Source of the DNA: Erysipelotrichales bacterium
Lineage (GTDB): Bacteria; Bacillota_I; Bacilli_A; RF39; UBA660
Direction of reading: 5' to 3'
NCBI GenBank assembly: GCA_022508565.1
Contig: JAFLUY010000003.1
Coordinates: 133,599 to 172,118 of the forward strand
DNA: 38,520 bases
The notes beneath the pieces are model-generated. The model was given only the letters and a program-made list of their open reading frames with translations, was not told the DNA's origin and ran no database searches. This document shows positions 15,326 through 21,831 of this stretch, piece by piece (the stretch's first letter is position 1; every line of letters begins with the position of its first letter). A program made the translations under genes and the position numbers.

Positions 15326-15940
15326 ATGAAAAAGGTCATATTTGCGTTTTTAATATGTTTAGTTTTTTTACCAAGAGTTAATGCTTCAGAAGAAAACTTA
15401 ATTTCTGCTGAGTTAGTAAAATGTGATTCTTTATCAAATATTTGGCTAAGCATTAATAACGACATAAAAAGAATTCATCTTTTAGCATTTGAAACTGAAA
15501 GCGGGTTTTTGGATGATGAAATAAATAACTATATCTGTTCGATATTATCTAGTTCTTCGAAAATTCAAATTGAGTACGATATTGAAAAAAAAGATAAGTA
15601 TAACCGAGAACTAGTCTATTTATATGTTGATGGGAAAATATTACAAAATGAATTACTTAGTCTTGGTTATGGCCAAGTTGATAATGTATTACATAATTAT
15701 AGATATTTGAGTGACTTTTGTAATATTCAAAAAGAAGCAATTATTAAAAAGTCAGGTATATGGAATTATCCAAACATCGAAGAAAAATATTGCAATAGTG
15801 GTGTAGCTATTGAAAAATTTTTAGAAGAAGATGAAGAAAAGCAAGAAGATACAACAAAAATAAATAAAACATTAAAATTTATTGTGTTTTTAAATTCATT
15901 AATTTTAATAATGATCTTACTAATAAAAAAAGGCAACTAA
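15326..15940 (+). CDS. Membrane-anchored staphylococcal-nuclease-like protein
   Basis: An exported SNase-fold (TNase-like) protein. Residues 1-20 form a signal peptide ending VNA. The SNase signature is clearest at about 90-120 (DKYNRELVYLYVDGK, then NELLSLGYG) and at GIWNYPN near 144. An acidic linker and a C-terminal membrane helix (about 183-200) follow, so it should stay on the cell surface. In SNase the active site is Arg35, Asp40, Glu43 and Arg87. The Arg87 equivalent is present (YNRELVY), but the first cluster, normally R-L-x-G-I-D-x-P-E, reads HLLAFETES here and appears to lack Arg and Glu. Catalysis is therefore doubtful. Start: ATG after CAGGTGG. Confidence 0.75.
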   Translation: MKKVIFAFLICLVFLPRVNASEENLISAELVKCDSLSNIWLSINNDIKRIHLLAFETESGFLDDEINNYICSILSSSSKIQIEYDIEKKDKYNRELVYLYVDGKILQNELLSLGYGQVDNVLHNYRYLSDFCNIQKEAIIKKSGIWNYPNIEEKYCNSGVAIEKFLEEDEEKQEDTTKINKTLKFIVFLNSLILIMILLIKKGN

Positions 15941-15953
15941 CAAGTTGCCTTTT
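15928..15953. terminator. Bidirectional terminator between converging genes
   Basis: Eleven-pair stem AAAAGGCAACT / AGTTGCCTTTT with a four-base loop. The arms supply T runs on both strands, serving the SNase-like gene and the XRE regulator gene. Confidence 0.85.
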
Positions 15954-15955
15954 AC

Positions 15956-16180
15956 TTATAATAAACCTTTAATATCGTCTTCAGTATATTCTAAAATATC
16001 ACCTGGCTGACACTTTAAAGTACTACATATTTTTTCTAATGTTGAGAATCTAATTGCTTTTGCTTTACCTGTTTTTAAAATAGACATATTAGCTTCTGTA
16101 ATTCCAACATTTTCAGCTAGTTCTTTTAAAGATATTTTTCTATCTGCCATTACACGATCAAGTCTTAAAACAACGCCCAT
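15956..16180 (-). CDS. XRE-family (Cro/C1-type) transcriptional regulator
   Basis: A 74-residue DNA-binding protein made of one helix-turn-helix domain. The pattern MADRKISLKELAENVGITEANMSILKTGKAKAIRFSTLEKICSTLKCQPGDILEY matches the short YozG-like class of XRE regulators, which often lack a separate sensing domain. Start: ATG after GGGAGG, four bases upstream. Its promoter at 16215-16242 carries a perfect palindrome over the -35 box, so autoregulation is plausible. Confidence 0.9.
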   Translation of the reverse strand: MGVVLRLDRVMADRKISLKELAENVGITEANMSILKTGKAKAIRFSTLEKICSTLKCQPGDILEYTEDDIKGLL

Positions 16181-16214
16181 TATATCCCTCCCACAATTAT
16201 TATTTCTTTATTAT

Positions 16215-16243
16215 ATTATAGCATAAAATTATTGATAATCAAT
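16215..16243 (-). promoter_or_regulatory. Promoter of the XRE gene with palindromic operator
   Basis: Minus strand: TTGATT, 16 bases, TATAAT with TGC before it. The palindrome ATTGAT-A-ATCAAT at 16231-16243 covers the -35 box. Confidence 0.65.
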
Positions 16244-16244
16244 A

Positions 16245-16499
16245 TTATTTTTTATAGTTTTCGTAATAATTTCTTTCAGATAAAACATCCAAAAGATTTG
16301 ATACAATATCTTCATCAGTCTCATCTAAAATCATTTCTAACTGATTTATAATCTCATTTAGGGAAGAACAAGATTTATAATCTATATTATAACTTTCTAA
16401 GATATCTATTTGTTCTTGAGATAAATAAATAGTTTTATTTACTTTTTTCATCATTGTATAATCCGGATTAATTTCTACTTCTAAATTGCTTAAATTCAT
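16245..16499 (-). CDS. Small acidic hypothetical protein
   Basis: 84 residues, soluble, with an acidic middle (MILDETDED) and a C-terminus NYYENYKK. The segment KTIYLSQEQIDILESYNID resembles the helix start of small regulators, but no family is recognised. The ATG at 16499 follows GGTGATATGC; an in-frame upstream codon at 16511 lies before that site and is unlikely. An extended -10 promoter is seen at 16516-16521. The gene stops right at the operator of the XRE gene downstream. Confidence 0.7.
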   Translation of the reverse strand: MNLSNLEVEINPDYTMMKKVNKTIYLSQEQIDILESYNIDYKSCSSLNEIINQLEMILDETDEDIVSNLLDVLSERNYYENYKK

Positions 16500-16515
16500 G
16501 CATATCACCACTTAT

Positions 16516-16524
16516 ATTATATCA
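16516..16524 (-). promoter_or_regulatory. Extended -10 promoter of the small acidic protein gene
   Basis: Minus strand: TGA TATAAT, directly after the upstream gene's terminator. No good -35 box. Confidence 0.5.
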
Positions 16525-16555
16525 TAAAAATAGGGACTAATTAGTAGCCCCTATT
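16524..16555 (-). terminator. Terminator overlapping the stop codon of the 113-residue membrane protein gene
   Basis: Minus strand: AATAGGG / CCCTATT with an inner ACTA/TAGT pairing, followed by a T run. The TAG stop is inside the hairpin. Confidence 0.75.
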
Positions 16556-16878
16556 AAATTCATTAAATCAACTGTGTTTAAAAAATAATATCCTGCTATG
16601 ACAATGACAATGAATATTAATAAAAAGAATAGAACTGGTATAAAATCTCTAACACTTACTTTTCCTTTTTTCTTGCTTTTTCCTTTTTCTTTAACTTCTT
16701 TTTTTATTTCAGTATTAATCTCATCTTGAATAATTGCTATTTCGTTAGTGTTTACTAGCTCTTCGTCAACGTCATAGTACTTCTCTCCATGAACACTAAT
16801 TAAAATCTTTTCGATTTCTTCGTTAAAATTTGGCACTAATTTATTATTTGCATCAAACAACTTAACTTGTGTATTCAT
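16537..16878 (-). CDS. Small single-pass membrane protein, hypothetical
   Basis: 113 residues. The N-terminal two thirds is soluble and charged (VDEELVNTNEIAIIQDEINTEIK, then KEKGKSKKKGKV). A single strong hydrophobic helix follows (about residues 82-102), and the end VDLMNLIGATN is short. With no signal peptide and a basic stretch before the helix, the N-terminus is probably cytosolic. The ATG at 16878 follows AAGGAG at the right distance. No family is recognised. It is divergent from the helical-protein operon at 17004. Confidence 0.75.
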   Translation of the reverse strand: MNTQVKLFDANNKLVPNFNEEIEKILISVHGEKYYDVDEELVNTNEIAIIQDEINTEIKKEVKEKGKSKKKGKVSVRDFIPVLFFLLIFIVIVIAGYYFLNTVDLMNLIGATN

Positions 16879-16949
16879 ATCGATTCTCCTTACCATATAA
16901 TATTAACATAATTGAGTGATAAATACAACAAAAGTTGACACCTCAAATC

Positions 16950-16978
16950 TTTACATAAATACGTATATTTGCTATAAT
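16950..16978 (+). promoter_or_regulatory. Promoter of the helical-protein operon
   Basis: TTTACA, 17 bases, TATAAT, with TGC before the -10 box. A near-consensus promoter 25 bases before the first start codon. Confidence 0.8.
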
Positions 16979-17003
16979 TTATGATAATAAGGAGGCATAG
17001 ATA

Positions 17004-18179
17004 ATGGATCCAGAGCTTAAAAGTAGTATTAAATCATTTTTAAAAGAGCTTAAAACTAGAATTGAACTATTATCAAGTAACAAAGTTACTGAAAATGTTG
17101 ATAATGCTAATATCGACGAAATTAAAAAAATCTTATCTAAATATGATATTGCCTCAGACAAAAAAATAAAATTAAGTGATATAAAGAAAATGGATATTGA
17201 AGATTTAAGAACCCTTTTATCATTGATAGGTCAAAAGGATGATTCAATAAATTATCTTTTTTCTAAATTTGAAGAACACTTAGAAAAAATACGCGATTTA
17301 ATAAATAATTATATAAGTGATTTTACAAATATTGAGAAGAATCAAACGGAAGCAATTAATGAAAAGATTGCATTATATCAAAAATATATTGAGTTATTTG
17401 AAAAAGATGAATTAGAAGAGCCGTTCAGAGATATAAATGAAATATCAAAAGTTATTGCAGAAATAGGTCTACCAAACGAAGATAAATGGAGAATACTAAA
17501 ATATATCGCCATTTCGAATAATAAAACAATAAAAGGTATAGATCCAAAATTAAGTGTTCGCGTATCTGAATGTATGGCAGCTATTTCTCCTTATTTAAAA
17601 CAAGAAGAAATTTCTAATATAATAACTTCTAAATTATCAAAATTAGAAATAGATATAGATATAATTCCAACTATAGCAGCTGAGTTATCAAGCGAGACAG
17701 GGATTAATGAAACAATCATTATAAATATAATTGCGTCACTTACTGCTAATAGTTTATCGGAAAAATTAGCAAAAACAGAAGAACCTACTGAGCAAGTTGA
17801 GTTAATCCACCAAATATATTCAGTCCTTGATTTTGTTACAAAACTAGATGACCCAATTGTCTTAGAAGCTAAAGAAATAAGAAATACTACAATTGATTTT
17901 TATAATAATTCTCTTATTAATGGAATTACAGAAGATAAAATAAAAGAATATTTAGAAAAGACTGTCTCAGAACTAACCGAATCTGATGGTATTTCACGCG
18001 AATATGCAATTGAACTAAAAGAAATTGCTGTCTTAAAACCGATTTATGAGACACTAGACACTTTAGAATTAATTGATAATGAAAGTGATGTTTATAAAAA
18101 AGCAATTACAGTTTTAAAAAAATTAGTTGATCAATATAAATTATTGGAAGATAAAAAGAATAGTTTAATTAAAGAATAA
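17004..18179 (+). CDS. Hypothetical all-helical protein, first gene of a three-gene operon
   Basis: 391 residues, acidic, with almost continuous predicted helix. A coiled-coil-like N-terminal part (about 1-150, rich in Lys, Glu, Leu and Ile) is followed by a domain with short helical hairpins (for example IPTIAAELSSETGINETIIINIIASL). No signal peptide, membrane segment or catalytic motif is visible, so it is probably cytoplasmic. Start: ATG after AAGGAGG. A strong promoter precedes it, and the next gene starts 17 bases after its stop. No family is recognised. Confidence 0.85.
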   Translation: MDPELKSSIKSFLKELKTRIELLSSNKVTENVDNANIDEIKKILSKYDIASDKKIKLSDIKKMDIEDLRTLLSLIGQKDDSINYLFSKFEEHLEKIRDLINNYISDFTNIEKNQTEAINEKIALYQKYIELFEKDELEEPFRDINEISKVIAEIGLPNEDKWRILKYIAISNNKTIKGIDPKLSVRVSECMAAISPYLKQEEISNIITSKLSKLEIDIDIIPTIAAELSSETGINETIIINIIASLTANSLSEKLAKTEEPTEQVELIHQIYSVLDFVTKLDDPIVLEAKEIRNTTIDFYNNSLINGITEDKIKEYLEKTVSELTESDGISREYAIELKEIAVLKPIYETLDTLELIDNESDVYKKAITVLKKLVDQYKLLEDKKNSLIKE

Positions 18180-18196
18180 AATAGGAGTTGACATAA

Positions 18197-19576
18197 ATGA
18201 ATGAGGGGAAAAAATTACTGTACTCAATTATTGAAAATAAATTAAATAGATTAACAAATCTTGATACAGACTCATTATTTATTGATGATATTAATTTAAA
18301 AGAATTATCTGAAAAATTAGAGCAAGATGATATAAACTTTTATTTAGTATCTGATAATATAATTGAGAAAGTTATTGAGTATAATAATTTAAAAACAGTT
18401 GATAAATTTAAGAAGGATTTAATTAGTGCAAGAGATTTATTAATTGGTAAAAAAGATTATAATTTAAAAATAAATCTAAACCAAGATCATACAAGTGCTT
18501 TAAATAAATTTAAAAAGAATTTAAATAGAATTGTTAATAATATTGATTCTGAAATATTATATAAGGATGAATTAATTAAAAGAATAAAAGACTTGAAAAG
18601 AGATATGGATTATAATTATCTAATTAATGATTTTGAGTTAATAGAAGATATGACACGAGATTATGATAAATTAAATTATGATAATAATATGATAATTATC
18701 ATGAAATATATTAATGATTTTAATCTAACTTTATTAAAAACGCCAAAAAGAAATTCTCCAAAATTTGATATTCATTTAATAACAAAACCAAAAATAGATC
18801 AAGAAATAAAAGATATATTAAAGAGATTAGAAATAACACAAAAGGAAATTCCAAACTATTTATTAAGCGAACTAAAAAAGTGTGATGTTGAAGAATTTGT
18901 TCATACATTTAATACAATCAAGAAAAATAAAGCGGAAAATGGTGGTATCCTTCATTTTATTGATAAGGAAAATAAAATACTTATTCTTTCAATCTTGCTA
19001 TATGCAAACGAAAAATCAATTAAAGGTATAATTTCTACTATTGAAGATGAAAATGGATATTTAGATATAAATCTACTAAAAATAATTATTAATAATATTC
19101 CAAGTTCCTTATTAGTAAAGAATAATACATATTTTAATTCATTACATAAAGAATATATGAATAATTATAAATTATTAAAAGATTTAAAAGTTAATTATTC
19201 GATTTTAATTAAGAAAACTCCTTTATTTATGATAATGAAAAATGATACTTTAGACTATACTTTAAATTATTTAAGTCAATATGGTGCATCTAAAAAAGAT
19301 ATTATAAATAGATGTTATAAAACATTGGTAACTACTCCATCTTTAATGATAGATAATTTAGAAATAATGAAAAAGTATAATATAAATATAAATGAGTTCT
19401 TTGCAGATAGTAATACTAATTATAATTTACTTAAAATTATAGACTTAGATAAGAAATTAGCTTATTTGAAGAAGACGTTCAAAATTGATTTAACAGATAT
19501 TACTTTATTAAATAAAGTAATTGTTGCTAAAGTATATCAAGAAGCCACTTCAGGCTTTATTAGTTGGGGTGAGTAA
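18197..19576 (+). CDS. Hypothetical helical-repeat protein (mTERF-like repeats in C-terminal half)
   Basis: 459 residues, Lys/Asn/Ile-rich and helical throughout, cytoplasmic by appearance. From about residue 290 there are three spaced P-x-x-[LM] helix ends: NIPSSLLVKN, KTPLFMIMKN and TTPSLMIDN. Each is linked to a helix pair such as TLDYTLNYLSQYGASKKDIINR. This spacing and the x-x-G-A-S-x-x-x-I turn resemble mTERF-type nucleic-acid-binding repeats, but the match is by eye only. Start: ATG after TAGGAG. Its stop is one base before the next gene's start, so the two are probably coupled. Confidence 0.85.
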   Translation: MNEGKKLLYSIIENKLNRLTNLDTDSLFIDDINLKELSEKLEQDDINFYLVSDNIIEKVIEYNNLKTVDKFKKDLISARDLLIGKKDYNLKINLNQDHTSALNKFKKNLNRIVNNIDSEILYKDELIKRIKDLKRDMDYNYLINDFELIEDMTRDYDKLNYDNNMIIIMKYINDFNLTLLKTPKRNSPKFDIHLITKPKIDQEIKDILKRLEITQKEIPNYLLSELKKCDVEEFVHTFNTIKKNKAENGGILHFIDKENKILILSILLYANEKSIKGIISTIEDENGYLDINLLKIIINNIPSSLLVKNNTYFNSLHKEYMNNYKLLKDLKVNYSILIKKTPLFMIMKNDTLDYTLNYLSQYGASKKDIINRCYKTLVTTPSLMIDNLEIMKKYNININEFFADSNTNYNLLKIIDLDKKLAYLKKTFKIDLTDITLLNKVIVAKVYQEATSGFISWGE

Positions 19577-19577
19577 G

Positions 19578-19877
19578 ATGATAGAATACATAAAAGAATA
19601 TGGTGTTACTAGCACTGATTATGAGAGTATTGTTAGAATTTTATCTAAAGAATTAATTGATCTTATGACTTTATCAGAATATAAGGTAAGAGAAATATTA
19701 GATTACTATAATTCTATTGGCTTAACTGAATCTATTTCAAAATTAATTATCAATAGACCGGATTTAATATTAATTGAAAGAGAAGTACTAGATGATCTAA
19801 TTAGTAAAATTGATGCTAAAACATTTGCAACTATTGTAAAAACTTCAATTGATGATTTAATCATTTTAGGAATATAA
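19578..19877 (+). CDS. Small helical-repeat protein, last gene of the operon
   Basis: 99 residues, all helical. The unit YKVREILDYYNSIGLTESI followed by LIINRPDLILIE repeats the pattern seen in the C-terminal half of the preceding protein (helix, G-L turn, helix, P-x-x-[IL]). That suggests the two are related and perhaps partners. The ATG at 19578 follows GGGGTGAG, which overlaps the end of the upstream gene; a longer frame beginning at 19521 would lie entirely inside that gene. A strong terminator follows at once. Confidence 0.75.
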   Translation: MIEYIKEYGVTSTDYESIVRILSKELIDLMTLSEYKVREILDYYNSIGLTESISKLIINRPDLILIEREVLDDLISKIDAKTFATIVKTSIDDLIILGI

Positions 19878-19879
19878 AG

Positions 19880-19899
19880 AATAGCTTCGGCTATTTTTT
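19880..19899 (+). terminator. Terminator of the helical-protein operon
   Basis: Stem AATAGC / GCTATT with a stable TTCG loop, followed by a T run. Confidence 0.9.
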
Positions 19900-19941
19900 T
19901 ATTGTTATTTTTTTTATCTTTTGGTATACTCAGTATGTCTT

Positions 19942-20018
19942 GGTCTGTTGGTGAAGCGGTTTAACACATAACCCTCTCAAGGTTACATACATGGGTTCGA
20001 ATCCCATACAGATCACCA
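19942..20018 (+). tRNA. tRNA-Glu (anticodon CTC), CCA encoded
   Basis: Cloverleaf by hand: acceptor GGTCTGT / ACAGATC (one G-U), D stem GTG/CAC, anticodon stem TAACC/GGTTA with loop CTCTCAA, five-base variable loop, T stem ATGGG/CCCAT with loop TTCGAAT, A73 and CCA. The D arm matches the Bacillus tRNA-Glu pattern. CTC reads only GAG, a minor codon in such an AT-rich genome, so another tRNA-Glu (TTC) must exist elsewhere. Confidence 0.95.
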
Positions 20019-20029
20019 TAGAATAAATA

Positions 20030-20053
20030 CGAGCAATAATTGCTCGTTTTGTT
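20030..20053 (+). terminator. Terminator after tRNA-Glu
   Basis: Stem CGAGCAA / TTGCTCG with a three-base loop, followed by a T-rich run. Confidence 0.85.
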
Positions 20054-20081
20054 TTGTAATTATTCTTAATTAGTGTATAAT
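20054..20081 (+). promoter_or_regulatory. Promoter of the TagO-like gene
   Basis: TTGTAA, 16 bases, TATAAT. It begins directly at the end of the tRNA-Glu terminator. Confidence 0.7.
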
Positions 20082-20099
20082 AAGTTTAAGGGTGATATT

Positions 20100-21155
20100 A
20101 TGGATATTTTCAAACTAAAAGTAAACAACTTTAATGTTTTTTTTATAATATTAGTATGTTTTATATCAGCAGTTTTATTAACACCAATTGTCAAAAAAAT
20201 TGCATATCATATTAATGCTGTTGATAAACCAGATAATAAAAGAAAAGTTCATCATACAATTATGCCAAGATTGGGTGGACTTGCAATATTTTTAGCATTT
20301 TTAATCGGCTATATGATATTTGCGCCTAAAACAACTCAGATGCTTTCAGTGCTTATAGGAGGATTTATAATTATCTTAGTTGGTATGTGTGATGATATTC
20401 ATACATTAAAGCCAATTTATAAGTTAATTGGTCAAATTGTAGCAGCATGTATTGTTGTGTTCTATGGAAATATAACTCTAAATGATATGATTGTCTTTGG
20501 AATACATTTTAAATTTGGAATATTTGCTTATCCATTAGCAGTATTTTTTGTAGTTGCAATAATAAATGCCATAAACTTTGCAGATGGATTAGATGGTTTA
20601 GCTGCAGGAACATCAACAATATACTTTATCACAATCGCGATAATAGGTTATATTATGAACAGATTAGGTGGCCTTGATGTTATACTTTGTTTAATAATGG
20701 CAGGTTCATGTTTAGGCTTCTTAGTATATAATTTCGAACCAGCTTCAATATTCATGGGAGATATTGGAAGTATGTTCTTAGGATTTATAATTTCTATAAT
20801 CGCACTTTTAGGGTTTAAAACTGCAACTATTACTTCTTTAATAATTCCTCTTTTACTATTATTTGAACCAATCTTGGACACTATTCTTGCGATGTTAAGA
20901 AGATTAATGAATGGTAAAAGTATGTCATCAGCAGATCGCGAACATTTACACCATCAATTATTAAAAGGTACTAAATCTATAAGAAAATCAGTACTAATTA
21001 TGTATGGAATTAATATACTATTTGCAAGTGTATCGATATTTTATACTTTAGGTGATAAAAAATTTAGTATGATTTTATATCTTTCACTATTAATACTATT
21101 TATAATTTTAGTATTAAAAACAGATATTTTATTTGATCATAAAAATAATAAATAG
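20100..21155 (+). CDS. Polyprenyl-phosphate sugar-1-phosphate transferase (TagO/WecA/MraY family)
   Basis: Integral membrane enzyme that loads a sugar-1-phosphate (usually GlcNAc-1-P) on undecaprenyl phosphate, the first step of teichoic acid or polysaccharide synthesis. Family motifs are present in order: DKPDNKRKVHHTIMPRLGG, the Mg-binding NFADGLDGLAAG, EPASIFMGDIGSMFLGF, and REHLHHQLL near the end. The HLHHQLL motif points to the TagO/WecA branch rather than MraY. About ten hydrophobic segments cover its 352 residues, a normal length. The ATG at 20100 follows GGGTGAT; an in-frame ATG at 20073 lies upstream in the promoter region. The next gene starts eight bases after the stop. Confidence 0.92.
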   Translation: MDIFKLKVNNFNVFFIILVCFISAVLLTPIVKKIAYHINAVDKPDNKRKVHHTIMPRLGGLAIFLAFLIGYMIFAPKTTQMLSVLIGGFIIILVGMCDDIHTLKPIYKLIGQIVAACIVVFYGNITLNDMIVFGIHFKFGIFAYPLAVFFVVAIINAINFADGLDGLAAGTSTIYFITIAIIGYIMNRLGGLDVILCLIMAGSCLGFLVYNFEPASIFMGDIGSMFLGFIISIIALLGFKTATITSLIIPLLLLFEPILDTILAMLRRLMNGKSMSSADREHLHHQLLKGTKSIRKSVLIMYGINILFASVSIFYTLGDKKFSMILYLSLLILFIILVLKTDILFDHKNNK

Positions 21156-21163
21156 GTGATATA

Positions 21164-21724
21164 ATGCAAGTAAATTTATATGATTTTGATAATACGATTT
21201 ATAAAGGAGATTCTTCAACTGACTTTTTCTTTTATTCGTTAATGAAATATCCAAAAGTAATAAAGTATCTACCTAGAATAATTAAAAGTGGAGTCCTTTA
21301 TAAGTTTAAAAGAATAAATAAAACAAAAATGAAAGAAAATATTTTCTCATTTTTAGAGGTAATTCCTGATGTTGATAATTTAGTAAGTGAATTTTGGGAG
21401 TCTCACTCATGCTATATCAAAGATTTTTACTTAAAGAAAAGACATAATAAAGATATAATTGTATCAGCATCCCCTGAGTTTTTGCTTAAGCCAATAACTG
21501 ATGAACTCAAAGTTATGGATTTAATTGCAAGTGACGTTAATAAAAAAACTGGTAAGTTTAATAAACCAAATTGCTATGGAAAAGAAAAAGTTATTAGACT
21601 TAATAAAAAATATAAAGATATTAAAGTAAACGAATCATATTCAGATAGTTTAAGCGATACTCCAATTCTAAAACTTGCTAAGAAAGCCTATATAGTTAAA
21701 GGCAATAAACTTACAGATTTTTAA
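21164..21724 (+). CDS. HAD-superfamily phosphatase, SerB-like subfamily
   Basis: Mg-dependent phosphohydrolase by fold. Motif I is YDFDNTIY (nucleophile Asp7, acid/base Asp9), motif II VSASPEFLL, motif III the lysine in CYGKEKV, and motif IV SYSDSLSDTP. The helical cap between motifs I and II, with positively charged segments, is that of the IB subfamily (SerB-like, such as phosphoserine or lipid-phosphate phosphatases). The substrate cannot be read from the sequence. Start: ATG after AGGTGAT. Being in an operon with the polyprenyl-phosphate transferase suggests, but does not prove, a role in envelope lipid or sugar phosphate metabolism. Confidence 0.85.
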   Translation: MQVNLYDFDNTIYKGDSSTDFFFYSLMKYPKVIKYLPRIIKSGVLYKFKRINKTKMKENIFSFLEVIPDVDNLVSEFWESHSCYIKDFYLKKRHNKDIIVSASPEFLLKPITDELKVMDLIASDVNKKTGKFNKPNCYGKEKVIRLNKKYKDIKVNESYSDSLSDTPILKLAKKAYIVKGNKLTDF

Positions 21725-21755
21725 TATTTGTTATAAAACAATAAAAAATAATTGA

Positions 21756-21785
21756 AATAGAATAAAATGTTCTATTCTTTTTTTA
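21756..21785 (+). terminator. Terminator after the TagO-like/HAD operon
   Basis: Stem AATAGAA / TTCTATT with a seven-base loop, then C and a run of T. Confidence 0.85.
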
Positions 21786-21831
21786 TGTTTTGGTGTATAA
21801 TACCTTTCATGCAGTACTGAAAGGAGAGCGT

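Noticed and set aside
20073-20099. Earlier in-frame ATG for the TagO-like gene
   Set aside because: It falls within the -10 region of the promoter and lacks a ribosome site; the ATG at 20100 has GGGTGAT at the right distance.
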